NCBI GenBank assembly: GCA_030425205.1
Contig: JAUIAP010000007.1
Span: forward strand, 62,001 to 126,000
Direction: 5' to 3'
Length of the DNA stretch: 64,000 nt
Source: Anaerolineae bacterium
GTDB taxonomy: Bacteria > Chloroflexota > Anaerolineae > Promineifilales > Promineifilaceae
Shown here: positions 51,601 through 58,177 of the stretch, one piece after another
How the letters are laid out: the number at the start of each line of letters is the position of its first letter
How positions within the stretch are numbered: the stretch's first letter is position 1
Notes under the pieces: generated by a model
What the model was told of the DNA's origin: nothing
The model's database searches: none
What the model saw: the letters and a program-made list of their open reading frames with translations, nothing else
Made by a program: the position numbers and the translations under genes

Positions 51601-52946
51601 CGCACCGAACCGGCTGCTGTCCAAGAGGGCGGTAGTTCAAAGAGCCAGCCGTTTTGCAAAGAACCATGCGCTGGCAAGTTAACTTCCAGCATGTTTGACG
51701 GGCGGCGAACTGGTTGCAGCGGCGAGCCGGGCAGCGCGACATTGTTAACCGTGCCGGCAAGCTGTGCTTCAAGCCCTGCCATGCTGGGCCCATCAGGCAG
51801 CCGCGCCTGCACAAGCACATAGGTCGGTTTGTCGGCGACGAGCGGAACCTCATTGTTCGCATTTTGGCTGCCCTGTGTGACGGTCATGCGAAACGGCACG
51901 ATGTTCCATGTGATCGGCGTTGCGTTGACCCGTTCGCGGCTGACCCCGTCGTGTTGTAGATAGACGTGTGCCTGGCTAATACCGAGCAGATTGCGTTTTC
52001 TGATTGGCGAAAAGTCACTTCCAACCGACTGATTGACGACGATATTGACCGCGCCACCGCTGCCATCTCGTTCGATGCGCCGCAAACGTATCGAACTGTT
52101 ATCGATCACTTCCGACCAAAATAGTTTCCCATCGGATGCAACGAGATCGAGCAGGACATTAGTGCTGGGTGCGGTGTACAAATCTTTGTGGAAACAGCCG
52201 CTGGTGTCGGGAATGTCGCAGTCATACGATTCGAGCGTCGGCGCGGCGTAATCACCGATCCAAAAGACAGAAGTGCGCACCGCATCGCTGGCGGCAAAAA
52301 TTCGGCCGATTGGGTCGCCATAGTTGGGTGTGCTATCGCTGCACGGCGTGGCGCAGTCGAGTTCCGCTTGATACAGCCCGCTACTCGATCCCCACCAAAC
52401 ATACTTTTCATCGACATCAATCGCCGTCGGTTCATCAACCGTGTTGGCAAAGATAATCTCTGCATTGCCAAAGGTGTTATCGCGGTAAATTTTGTCGTTC
52501 TCGGCCGCCCAATACAAAAACCCATCATGATAAGTCAAGTCGTTTGGCTCGTTGTAGCTAAAGTATTGTTGAATCGTCAGGGTCACGGTCGGGGCGCCGA
52601 TCACACGCCGTTCAATGATCTGCTCGCTCGGTTTGATGTAGAAGAGTGAGAGGCCGTCCGTTTGCAGATCGCGTGCATCACACGCGCTGTTGCCATTGAC
52701 GGTGGCGAGGATTTCGGCCGAACCGCCCACAATCGCCTGTCGCATGAACTGCACACCATACAAGCCAGCGTCTCCATAGCAAATGGTGTAATAGATATGG
52801 CCGTTATGGATGACGAACTCTTCAACATCTTGGTTGACGATGTTTGTCAAATCAGGGGCCGCATACACAGTAGACCGTGACTGAATCGTGCATAGCCACA
52901 GTCCAATACAGAAGGTGCAGAAAAATAGCGTGATCTTGCCTGTCAT
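48624..52946 (-). CDS. secreted metzincin-type zinc metalloprotease with Ig-like, CBM-like and IPT/TIG domains
   Basis: This is a 1440-residue exported protein with AAGGAG before ATG 52946 and a signal peptide of about 30 residues. Residues about 35-330 look like a propeller (DUF5050-like loops). The catalytic site is HEMGHNFGRKH (His624, Glu625, His628, His634), the metzincin HExxHxxGxxH arrangement. A cadherin/Ig-like domain follows (about 945-1040), then a carbohydrate-binding-like domain (about 1040-1200) and two IPT/TIG domains (about 1218-1400). Last comes the anchor IWLWSMLALLLGLFTIQI with RRRNVAGFG. It is likely a cell-surface protease that degrades extracellular protein. A TCGGCCGA site (51051-51058) codes for part of the zinc motif. 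Domain borders are approximate. Confidence 0.9.
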   Translation of the reverse strand: MTGKITLFFCTFCIGLWLCTIQSRSTVYAAPDLTNIVNQDVEEFVIHNGHIYYTICYGDAGLYGVQFMRQAIVGGSAEILATVNGNSACDARDLQTDGLSLFYIKPSEQIIERRVIGAPTVTLTIQQYFSYNEPNDLTYHDGFLYWAAENDKIYRDNTFGNAEIIFANTVDEPTAIDVDEKYVWWGSSSGLYQAELDCATPCSDSTPNYGDPIGRIFAASDAVRTSVFWIGDYAAPTLESYDCDIPDTSGCFHKDLYTAPSTNVLLDLVASDGKLFWSEVIDNSSIRLRRIERDGSGGAVNIVVNQSVGSDFSPIRKRNLLGISQAHVYLQHDGVSRERVNATPITWNIVPFRMTVTQGSQNANNEVPLVADKPTYVLVQARLPDGPSMAGLEAQLAGTVNNVALPGSPLQPVRRPSNMLEVNLPAHGSLQNGWLFELPPSWTAAGSVRLAVTTDPRKLYDTLPNTAARTVTFNAKPPICVVALRVRTHAPKPSTTMANYGFAVAQGERMLPASAIWRYKQGGLLEEGIWPFYSPYELPDDRTKILQNLWWHDQLSDDPDECDDAGARTLYMGIVHPDTDTGTLGGIAYRDQDQLWVKLPYTGNAWGVNFAGWPISGLEPIVAHEMGHNFGRKHTDCNDPDDPGFYPYPPNQIEDSSPIDETTHFGFESVREQIIGPTGAADVMSYCGPQWTSDFTWRAIFNELGNTRDGNRAAEQQAAATAVTNAASIVLVSGVVETQSLSGTLGTAWTMPSTSVSREVLTDWGELAAESAEHAATVQIRFNVVLGTSQTYNITPQEMDDEFSSTQWFGASFPRPSGLVTSIDLLMNGVVVDSLAPGAVIPQTTLELPAGGEVATSQLLARWTASDSEPLTFSIHYSPDNGATWRVVAHNLRNRADGGDEYEVMLDTTDWAGSNGQNGLLRIVSSDGINTSLRTSNSFTVPNRTPDVYIDAPIDGQIFPAGATISVRGQAVDPEDGVIDSADLNWTLNGSSVGAGAQLSLTGLAPGAYTLVGRAADNTRNATGSHTITFHVAPLRMGKGAAVLDGRCLDANYSEGDTVPLERYSDGSQAVASFTQSDDYLYVCFSGLRNGTFNEYAGVRIDGNGSGEFYAQSGDYRFEVYPDGRLLVLAGDGSGGFAETVSAYIENTFSAEVSAGSDSGTWNAELRIERGMVFIAADVSAITVEHSWVDSQGDDYYWPHDAGWRNPNTWATSHLKRTPQVASIAPSTIALPSDALWLTIEGSDFEPNDKMIWDGQEMTTIALPSIVLGYVPTDAMTVGEHVVTVRSDDSADNIESSPLIVHVTSPAPAITTVSPTQVIEGSGSHTLTVNGTEFMNGATVLFDGSVLATTFVNSTQLQATLPAAETAFGRAAQIRVQNPEPVQAVSNGVDFNVDAIPTHVTMRVLTAGSSGSTIWLWSMLALLLGLFTIQIRRRNVAGFG

Positions 52947-53065
52947 GTTCGAATCTCCTTGTTGCCGTGACGCTAATTCGTCACGGTAGGTCAGTTAGAT
53001 TCAATATAGCGGCAAAAGCGATCTAAAAACGATCTGAACATGAAAATGGGGAATGAGTGAATGAG

Positions 53066-53205
53066 CCAAAATCCTACGGCTAAAGCCGTAGGCTGATACG
53101 CGAAATACGCTCAAGCGCGTTGTTTGCAGTGCGTTTCAACGCACTTTGTGTGACAGCCTTTGATTTTAACCACAGGCTTCCCCCAACGCACTTTGTGTAA
53201 CAGGT
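53066..53205. repeat. nested-palindrome element, family B copy 3
   Basis: This copy has the left arm CCTACGGCTAAAGCCGTAGG (itself a perfect hairpin), then CGCTCAAGCGCG and AGTGCGTTTCAACGCACT. The right arm is diverged (CAGCCTTTGATTTTAACC). The 3' part is partly duplicated, as CAACGCACTTTGTGT occurs twice. The outer CTACAACGAGACTT repeat of copy 2 is absent. It lies between the metalloprotease promoter and the third BTAD regulator's 3' end. Confidence 0.78.
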
Positions 53206-53206
53206 A

Positions 53207-56200
53207 TTATTTACGAGTTTGCAACGGCGTTCCAGCGGCGGTCAGCGCAGCCATATCACGCTGGATGGTTCGCACCGCCACACCCAGCGCGTCGGCCAGA
53301 TCTTGCTGGGTGGGCAGGACGCCTTGTATGTCCGCCTCCGCGACAAGCTGGCGCAACCGATGCTGGCGCAAGGCAACTTTACTGCTGAAACTCTGTCCAT
53401 CCCCCGCATCGACAGTCCATGTAATTGTGCGCTGATCGGCGGGCGTAATCGCCTTGCCCAAGGGGTGTTCACTAGCTGTCAGCGTCACGGCTTGCGCGGC
53501 AGGGGCGGCACGTCGCCATGCCAGTTCAATGTCACGATGCAGCGAGAGTTGATAGAGAAAATCATGGCGCAGTTTGGGTGCTTTGATGCGCTTGGCAAGC
53601 GTGTGTAGCATTCGTCGTGCGGTGGCGAGGGGGGCAAGTTCGGCCGAAATTAAATGCTCGATATAGTAGTAAGAGACACCGTTGCCGTTGATTTGCGAGA
53701 GATCGTCCTGAGCGGCAACTTGGTCGAGATAACGCCGCGCCTCAGCCAATTTTCCCAGCCGACAGCAATTCTCTGCCAAATGTTGATACGTCGCGCTGGG
53801 AATAGCCATTGTGGGCGATTCTAACGCCAACGCTCGCTGGTGGGCTTCATAGGCGGTCGCATATGCGCCCTTGTGGAAGTGCAGCACGCCAATCGTGTTC
53901 CATGCGTAAACGACCGTGCTGCCCGCTGGTTCGCTGGCGAGCCATTCGAGTAATCGCGCTGCCTCCTGTTCCGCGATGGCATGTTCACCCGCCTCAACAT
54001 AGGCGCGGATCAGCAGCGCACGAAATTGATTGACATACAGCTGATCGCCCGCCTCGGTTTGTTGCAATTCGGTCTGCAACAGATCTTCCGCAAACAAGAC
54101 CGCCTCAACATGCTGCCCAAGCACCATCGACATATTGGCTGCGTTGTAGCGTGCCGAACGCAACATGCGGTCGCTGCCATCCTGCTGATAGCGCATCACG
54201 ACCTGACAGTAGTCGCGCCACGCTTGCTCAAAGTCACCCGTCATCTGCGCGGCGATGGCATGATGCAACTGCAAATCTGTTTCGAGCGGACGCAGCGCAT
54301 CATGCTGGGCAACGATGGCGGCGGCGCGGGCATGATAGCCAAACAGTTCGCTGGCGGTGCGGTCGGGTAGGCGGGCGCGTGCCGATAGCTTTTGTAACCA
54401 CGCATCAACCTGTAAATGCAGGGGCGCGTCAGGCTGTTCGGCCAGCGTAAGCGCATGGTCGATCCAGCTCATTGCCGCCACCACGTTGCGTTCAATGACG
54501 ATGATTTTGTTGGCGACGGCGAGATAGATGGTGATTTCGGCCGAAAGATCCCCCAACTCGCCCGCAAGCTGAATCGCCTCCGCCCCAATCGAACGCACGA
54601 CATCGAGTTCACCCTGCGCGGCGTAGGCACCAAGCTGTAAGCGTAAGATGCGTAACAGCGTGGCCGCGTCGCCCAACCGTTTTGCGCTGGCCGCCAGCGT
54701 TGCCATTTTGTCCAAGTTTTCGCCCGAATAGCGGTGGGCCTCAGCGATTTGCAGCTGCATGAGTTGCAGCACCAACTTGCCCCCCTCATCGAGATCGTCA
54801 TGCAGCGCGACCGCTCGCGTCACAAACGTCTGTGCCATAGCCAAATTATGCTGCATGAGAGCCGTTTCAAATGCGGTTTGATAGTGGTGCAAGGCGGATG
54901 TCGCGTTGCCCGCGGCGACCTCATGCCATGCCAGCGTTGCCGCCGTCGCCTGCTGCGCCAGCACAGCGGCGGCGCGTTGATGCCACTGTCGCCGCGCCCC
55001 GTCACTCAGCGATTGCCGCACGTGCAGTTGCAGCAGATCGTGTTCAAATGCAAAGCCGTTGTCGACAGGCGTGATGATGTTCGATTTGAGCAACGCATGA
55101 ATGGGGGGCGCAGCCTCTAACATCATGTGCCAGACATCGGCCGAAATCGTCCCACCCAATACGCTTGCCGCCGCCAATGCCTGCCGTGCCGCATCCGATA
55201 ACGCGGCCAGCCGTTGATCAAACAGGGTGGTCATTTCAGTCGTGCCATCTCCTGCCAGCAACGTTTGCAGGAGATAGGGATTGCCGCCGCTAATCTCGAT
55301 GGCGGTCTTGACTGTGCTGGCAGCGGGATCGTAGCCATGCTGCTGGACAAATTCGGCCGATTCAGCCGCCGCCAAGCCTGTCAGCGTCAGCCGCAGCGGG
55401 GCAAACTGCTGATCGATGGCCGCAAGCTGGTTCCAGCCTGTCTCGTTTGCACGCATCTCGCGGCTGCGGAAGGCGAGCACAAGGCTAAGCGGCAGCGTTT
55501 GAGTCAGCTCCGCCAGCGTCGGCAAGAGCCCCCAAAATCCATCATCGGCCCACTGCACATCGTCGAACAGCAACACAAGTGGGGTCGTCGTTGTGAGGTG
55601 GATATGGAGTTGACGCAGTGCCATTTGCAATGCGCGCGGCGAGGTGTTTGTCAGCGGTTCCGCCAGTTGGGGTCGCAATTGGGGCAGCATCTCGCTGATT
55701 AAGCGGCGCGCAAGTGGCGTGAGTTTTGTCAAGGACTCGGGCATCGCCCGCACAACCGTTTGCATGGCAGATGCAAGCGGCTCATAGAGCTGTTCGCCCA
55801 CCAGTTGATTGGTCTTGGCGCGCCCAACATGGATGTCGCGCCATTGCAAGGTGGCCGCAATATCATTGAGCAGATGCGTTTTGCCGATACCCGCGTTGCC
55901 CTCAAGCAGCGAGATCGAGCCACGTTGCGCGAGCTGTTTCAGCAGTTGCGCACGTTCATTGCGGCGACCGATCAGGGGGGGATTTTCGGCCGAATCTACC
56001 GCGCTCTGAGCCTGTAGCTCCGCCGCAACGGCTTGCGTTTCAGGCAGTGGCTCGACAGCTAACTCGGTCGCAAGCAGGGCGACCAGATCGTTGTATTGTT
56101 GCAGCGCAGCACGCTGTTTGCCCAACCTGTGATAGAGGCGCATCAGGGCAACATGCGCATCCTCATCCAGTGGGTTCACCTGCACCCAGCGTTGCGCGAG

Positions 56201-56674
56201 CGGTAGCGCGGCGATCGCGTTGTTTTCCGCACGATAGACGGCGATTTGTTGCGCCAAAAGTCGTTCATACTGTTCGCGCAACTGCATGCGTCGCCCCATC
56301 AGCCATGCCGCATCGACGGAGCCCAACAGATCAGCGGTGTAGAGTTGCAGTGCTTTCGGCCGATCTCCCTGCCGCGCCGCAGACTCAAACGCCACAACAT
56401 CAACCCACACATCCGCTAGCCCAATCGAATCGTTGTCGAGCAGCAGACTGTCTGTGCCAATCTCGCGGCGCAAACGGTAGAGCGTGTGGGTCAGCAAGCG
56501 GCGGGCTTGCGTCTCAGACACGTCAGGAAAAAGCGTTCCCGCAATCTGACTGCGCGGCTGGGGATATTGTTGCAGCGCCAAATAGCCCAACAGCATTGCC
56601 GTATTGCCCATCAGCGTCATGCTGTCACCCGCACGAATGACGCGCAGCGTTCCAAATAAATACAGTTGCATCAT
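53207..56674 (-). CDS. BTAD regulator with AAA-type ATPase, TPR region and extra C-terminal helix-turn-helix
   Basis: This is a regulator of about 1155 residues. I start it at ATG 56674 (MMQLYLFGTLRVIRAG). TATACT lies only nine bases upstream, implying a nearly leaderless mRNA. It has an N-terminal winged helix (about 1-90), a BTAD domain (about 95-235), an ATPase with P-loop GNAGIGKTH (about 257-265) and Walker B LVLLFDDVQWAD, and TPR-like helices. Unlike the other two regulators it ends in a second DNA-binding-type motif, PTQQDLADALGVAVRTIQRDMAAL, in the last 45 residues. This looks like a DeoR/HTH_11-type helix-turn-helix. It stands next to the metalloprotease gene on the same strand and is divergent to the recombinase. 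Confidence 0.9.
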   Translation of the reverse strand: MMQLYLFGTLRVIRAGDSMTLMGNTAMLLGYLALQQYPQPRSQIAGTLFPDVSETQARRLLTHTLYRLRREIGTDSLLLDNDSIGLADVWVDVVAFESAARQGDRPKALQLYTADLLGSVDAAWLMGRRMQLREQYERLLAQQIAVYRAENNAIAALPLAQRWVQVNPLDEDAHVALMRLYHRLGKQRAALQQYNDLVALLATELAVEPLPETQAVAAELQAQSAVDSAENPPLIGRRNERAQLLKQLAQRGSISLLEGNAGIGKTHLLNDIAATLQWRDIHVGRAKTNQLVGEQLYEPLASAMQTVVRAMPESLTKLTPLARRLISEMLPQLRPQLAEPLTNTSPRALQMALRQLHIHLTTTTPLVLLFDDVQWADDGFWGLLPTLAELTQTLPLSLVLAFRSREMRANETGWNQLAAIDQQFAPLRLTLTGLAAAESAEFVQQHGYDPAASTVKTAIEISGGNPYLLQTLLAGDGTTEMTTLFDQRLAALSDAARQALAAASVLGGTISADVWHMMLEAAPPIHALLKSNIITPVDNGFAFEHDLLQLHVRQSLSDGARRQWHQRAAAVLAQQATAATLAWHEVAAGNATSALHHYQTAFETALMQHNLAMAQTFVTRAVALHDDLDEGGKLVLQLMQLQIAEAHRYSGENLDKMATLAASAKRLGDAATLLRILRLQLGAYAAQGELDVVRSIGAEAIQLAGELGDLSAEITIYLAVANKIIVIERNVVAAMSWIDHALTLAEQPDAPLHLQVDAWLQKLSARARLPDRTASELFGYHARAAAIVAQHDALRPLETDLQLHHAIAAQMTGDFEQAWRDYCQVVMRYQQDGSDRMLRSARYNAANMSMVLGQHVEAVLFAEDLLQTELQQTEAGDQLYVNQFRALLIRAYVEAGEHAIAEQEAARLLEWLASEPAGSTVVYAWNTIGVLHFHKGAYATAYEAHQRALALESPTMAIPSATYQHLAENCCRLGKLAEARRYLDQVAAQDDLSQINGNGVSYYYIEHLISAELAPLATARRMLHTLAKRIKAPKLRHDFLYQLSLHRDIELAWRRAAPAAQAVTLTASEHPLGKAITPADQRTITWTVDAGDGQSFSSKVALRQHRLRQLVAEADIQGVLPTQQDLADALGVAVRTIQRDMAALTAAGTPLQTRK

Positions 56675-56682
56675 CTCTATAA

Positions 56683-56688
56683 AGTATA
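56683..56688 (-). promoter_or_regulatory. -10 element of the third BTAD regulator
   Basis: TATACT on the minus strand ends nine bases before ATG 56674. TGGACA lies 15 bp further upstream as a weak -35. Transcription would start at or next to the start codon. Confidence 0.4.
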
Positions 56689-56902
56689 GAAGAGCGTGCG
56701 GCTTGTCCACCACGCAAACGCATCTCCAATCCACGCAATTTGTGACTTGCGATTTTACCCATGTCACCTTTGTTATCGACTAAACGTGATAGACGACAAA
56801 AGTTGCGGCACAACGGCACGTAAGCGACACGAACGCTAAGGTACACACAGTTTTCAGCACATTAGTGACGTAAACAGCTATTTCGTTCACTAAAATAAGG
56901 GT

Positions 56903-56908
56903 TATAAT
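56903..56908 (+). promoter_or_regulatory. -10 element of the recombinase gene
   Basis: A perfect TATAAT ends six bases before the ATG at 56915, which predicts a leaderless transcript. No convincing -35 hexamer is seen at 16-18 bp, and no ribosome binding site is possible in this spacing. Confidence 0.5.
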
Positions 56909-56914
56909 TTCCCT

Positions 56915-57838
56915 ATGAATTTGCCCGTTTTGCTCTCACAAAATCCCGCCCAACGCTACCTTGACGCGATTGAACGCAACCCCAATCTGCTGCCAACCAC
57001 CAAGCGACAATATGCGCGTACCGTTGAGCGTGCCGTGCGCGACGGTGTCAACATGAGTGACCCGCTTGCGCTACGCGACTATGGGCAAACGGTCTCTGTC
57101 TCGGCCGCGCTTTATTTGCGCGGCGCGATTGCTAGTTGGGCGGATCGGCTTCAGTTGATGATTGAAAGCCAAGTGCAGCCATCTCCCGAAAGTGTCGCCG
57201 AGGCGCAAGCCGCTATTATGCGACTCAATGCCCTATCGCGCGCCATCCGCACACGTCAGCAGTCGGGCGAAAAGGCGCATCTGTGGCTTTCATCCTATGA
57301 AACCCACCGACTGCTCATCGCGCCCGATCCGACGACCTTGCAAGGGATGCGCGATAAGGTTTGCATCGCGCTGTTGGTCGGTGCAGGTCTGCGCCGTAAC
57401 GAGGCGACCAAAGTTACGTGGGCGCAATTTCTGCGGCAGGGCGACCGCTGGGTGTTGTCGGTGCTGGGCAAGGGTGCGAAAAACCGCGTCATCCCGATTG
57501 CCGATGAGATGGCACAGTTGCTGCTCAGTTGGCAGCGCATCAGTGATTCTGAGGGCCGTATTTTGCGCCGGCTCTTTAAGGGCGATCGTCTTGGCGACTC
57601 GCTGGGGTCTACCTCAATTTATAATATCGTTCAACGCTATGGCAATCTGATTGGGCATGACAATTTGCAACCCCACGATCTACGCCGCACCTATGCCCAG
57701 ATTGGCTACGAGAGCGCCATCCCGTTAACCCAAATATCCAAACTGCTCGGCCACAGCTCGCTCGCCGTCACCCAAACCTATTTGAATATTGACCTCAATT
57801 TGGAAGAAACCATCTCTGACTTTGTCCCATTTAGCTAG
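56915..57838 (+). CDS. tyrosine recombinase/integrase (XerC/D-like)
   Basis: This is a 307-residue site-specific recombinase with an N-terminal SAM-like core-binding region (about 10-100) and a C-terminal catalytic domain. The active-site residues are visible: Arg in GAGLRRNEA, Lys in LGKGAKNR, His and Arg in PHDLRRTYA, His in LLGHSS, and the nucleophile Tyr in TQTYLNI. It contains no TCGGCCGA octamer. It stands alone, without an excisionase or phage genes. It may be an orphan chromosome recombinase, a regulatory invertase or the remnant of an integrated element. Perfect palindromes directly downstream (57944-57977 and 58024-58064) are candidates for terminators or recombination sites. Confidence 0.92.
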   Translation: MNLPVLLSQNPAQRYLDAIERNPNLLPTTKRQYARTVERAVRDGVNMSDPLALRDYGQTVSVSAALYLRGAIASWADRLQLMIESQVQPSPESVAEAQAAIMRLNALSRAIRTRQQSGEKAHLWLSSYETHRLLIAPDPTTLQGMRDKVCIALLVGAGLRRNEATKVTWAQFLRQGDRWVLSVLGKGAKNRVIPIADEMAQLLLSWQRISDSEGRILRRLFKGDRLGDSLGSTSIYNIVQRYGNLIGHDNLQPHDLRRTYAQIGYESAIPLTQISKLLGHSSLAVTQTYLNIDLNLEETISDFVPFS

Positions 57839-57890
57839 CATTGTGGCTTGTGCAGATGATTGAAACTGTCTTTCTCAAGTAGAAGAATGG

Positions 57891-57910
57891 ATTCCTGCCT
57901 TCGCAGGAAT
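57891..57910. repeat. family C hairpin (GAATGGATTCCTGC type)
   Basis: ATTCCTGC-CTTC-GCAGGAAT is flanked by GGATTCC and TGACGG. Related copies lie at 37886-37905 (ATACCTGC-CTTC-GCAGGTAT, a compensatory swap) and 62776-62795 (one mismatch). Confidence 0.75.
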
Positions 57911-57943
57911 GACGGATGTGTCAGTAATTTGAGTCTCGATCCT

Positions 57944-57977
57944 AAGGGGGTGTGGTGGCGCGCCACCACACCCCCTT
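57944..57977 (+). terminator. 34 bp perfect palindrome after the recombinase gene
   Basis: The left half AAGGGGGTGTGGTGGCG is matched without error by the right half ending at 57977, with no loop. It is followed by TAAA. As RNA it would be a very stable stem, so terminator function is likely, but a recombination-site role beside a recombinase is also possible. Confidence 0.6.
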
Positions 57978-58023
57978 TAAATGATTCTTTGCGGACTTTG
58001 CCGGCAAGTCAAAAACTTGAAAA

Positions 58024-58064
58024 CTATTATCTCCCCAGTTAGCGAGTAACTGGGGAGATAATAG
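58024..58064. terminator. 18 bp perfect-stem hairpin upstream of the acyl-CoA dehydrogenase
   Basis: CTATTATCTCCCCAGTTA (58024-58041) pairs perfectly with 58047-58064 around a GCGAG loop. There is no U-run. It separates the recombinase transcription unit from the acyl-CoA dehydrogenase promoter. Confidence 0.55.
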
Positions 58065-58089
58065 ATTCTTGTTAGATTTATTACGGCTC

Positions 58090-58166
58090 TTACTTATCGC
58101 TTGATAAGTTGATAGAATGAAACCGTCTACTTATCAGTCGATAAGTAAGGCCATTTAAAACTTATC
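58090..58166 (+). promoter_or_regulatory. operator/promoter with two identical inverted repeats and a half-site
   Basis: ACTTATC-GCTT-GATAAGT (58092-58109) and ACTTATC-AGTC-GATAAGT (58129-58146) have the same arms and 37 bp centre-to-centre spacing. A half-site, ACTTATC, lies at 58160-58166. Between them is a possible -10 (TAGAAT, 58113-58118) with TTACTT at 58090 as -35. The first repeat occupies the promoter spacer and the second the start region, which suits a repressor such as a TetR-type fatty-acid regulator. No such regulator gene is in the window. Confidence 0.65.
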
Positions 58167-58177
58167 GACGCACATTC

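Larger units (their letters stand above)
57839..58177. other. 339 bp intergenic region with three structured sequences and a promoter/operator
   Basis: No gene is seen. From left to right it holds a family C hairpin (57891-57910), a 34 bp perfect palindrome (57944-57977), an 18 bp-stem hairpin (58024-58064) and the operator/promoter of the acyl-CoA dehydrogenase (58090-58166). Confidence 0.7.
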
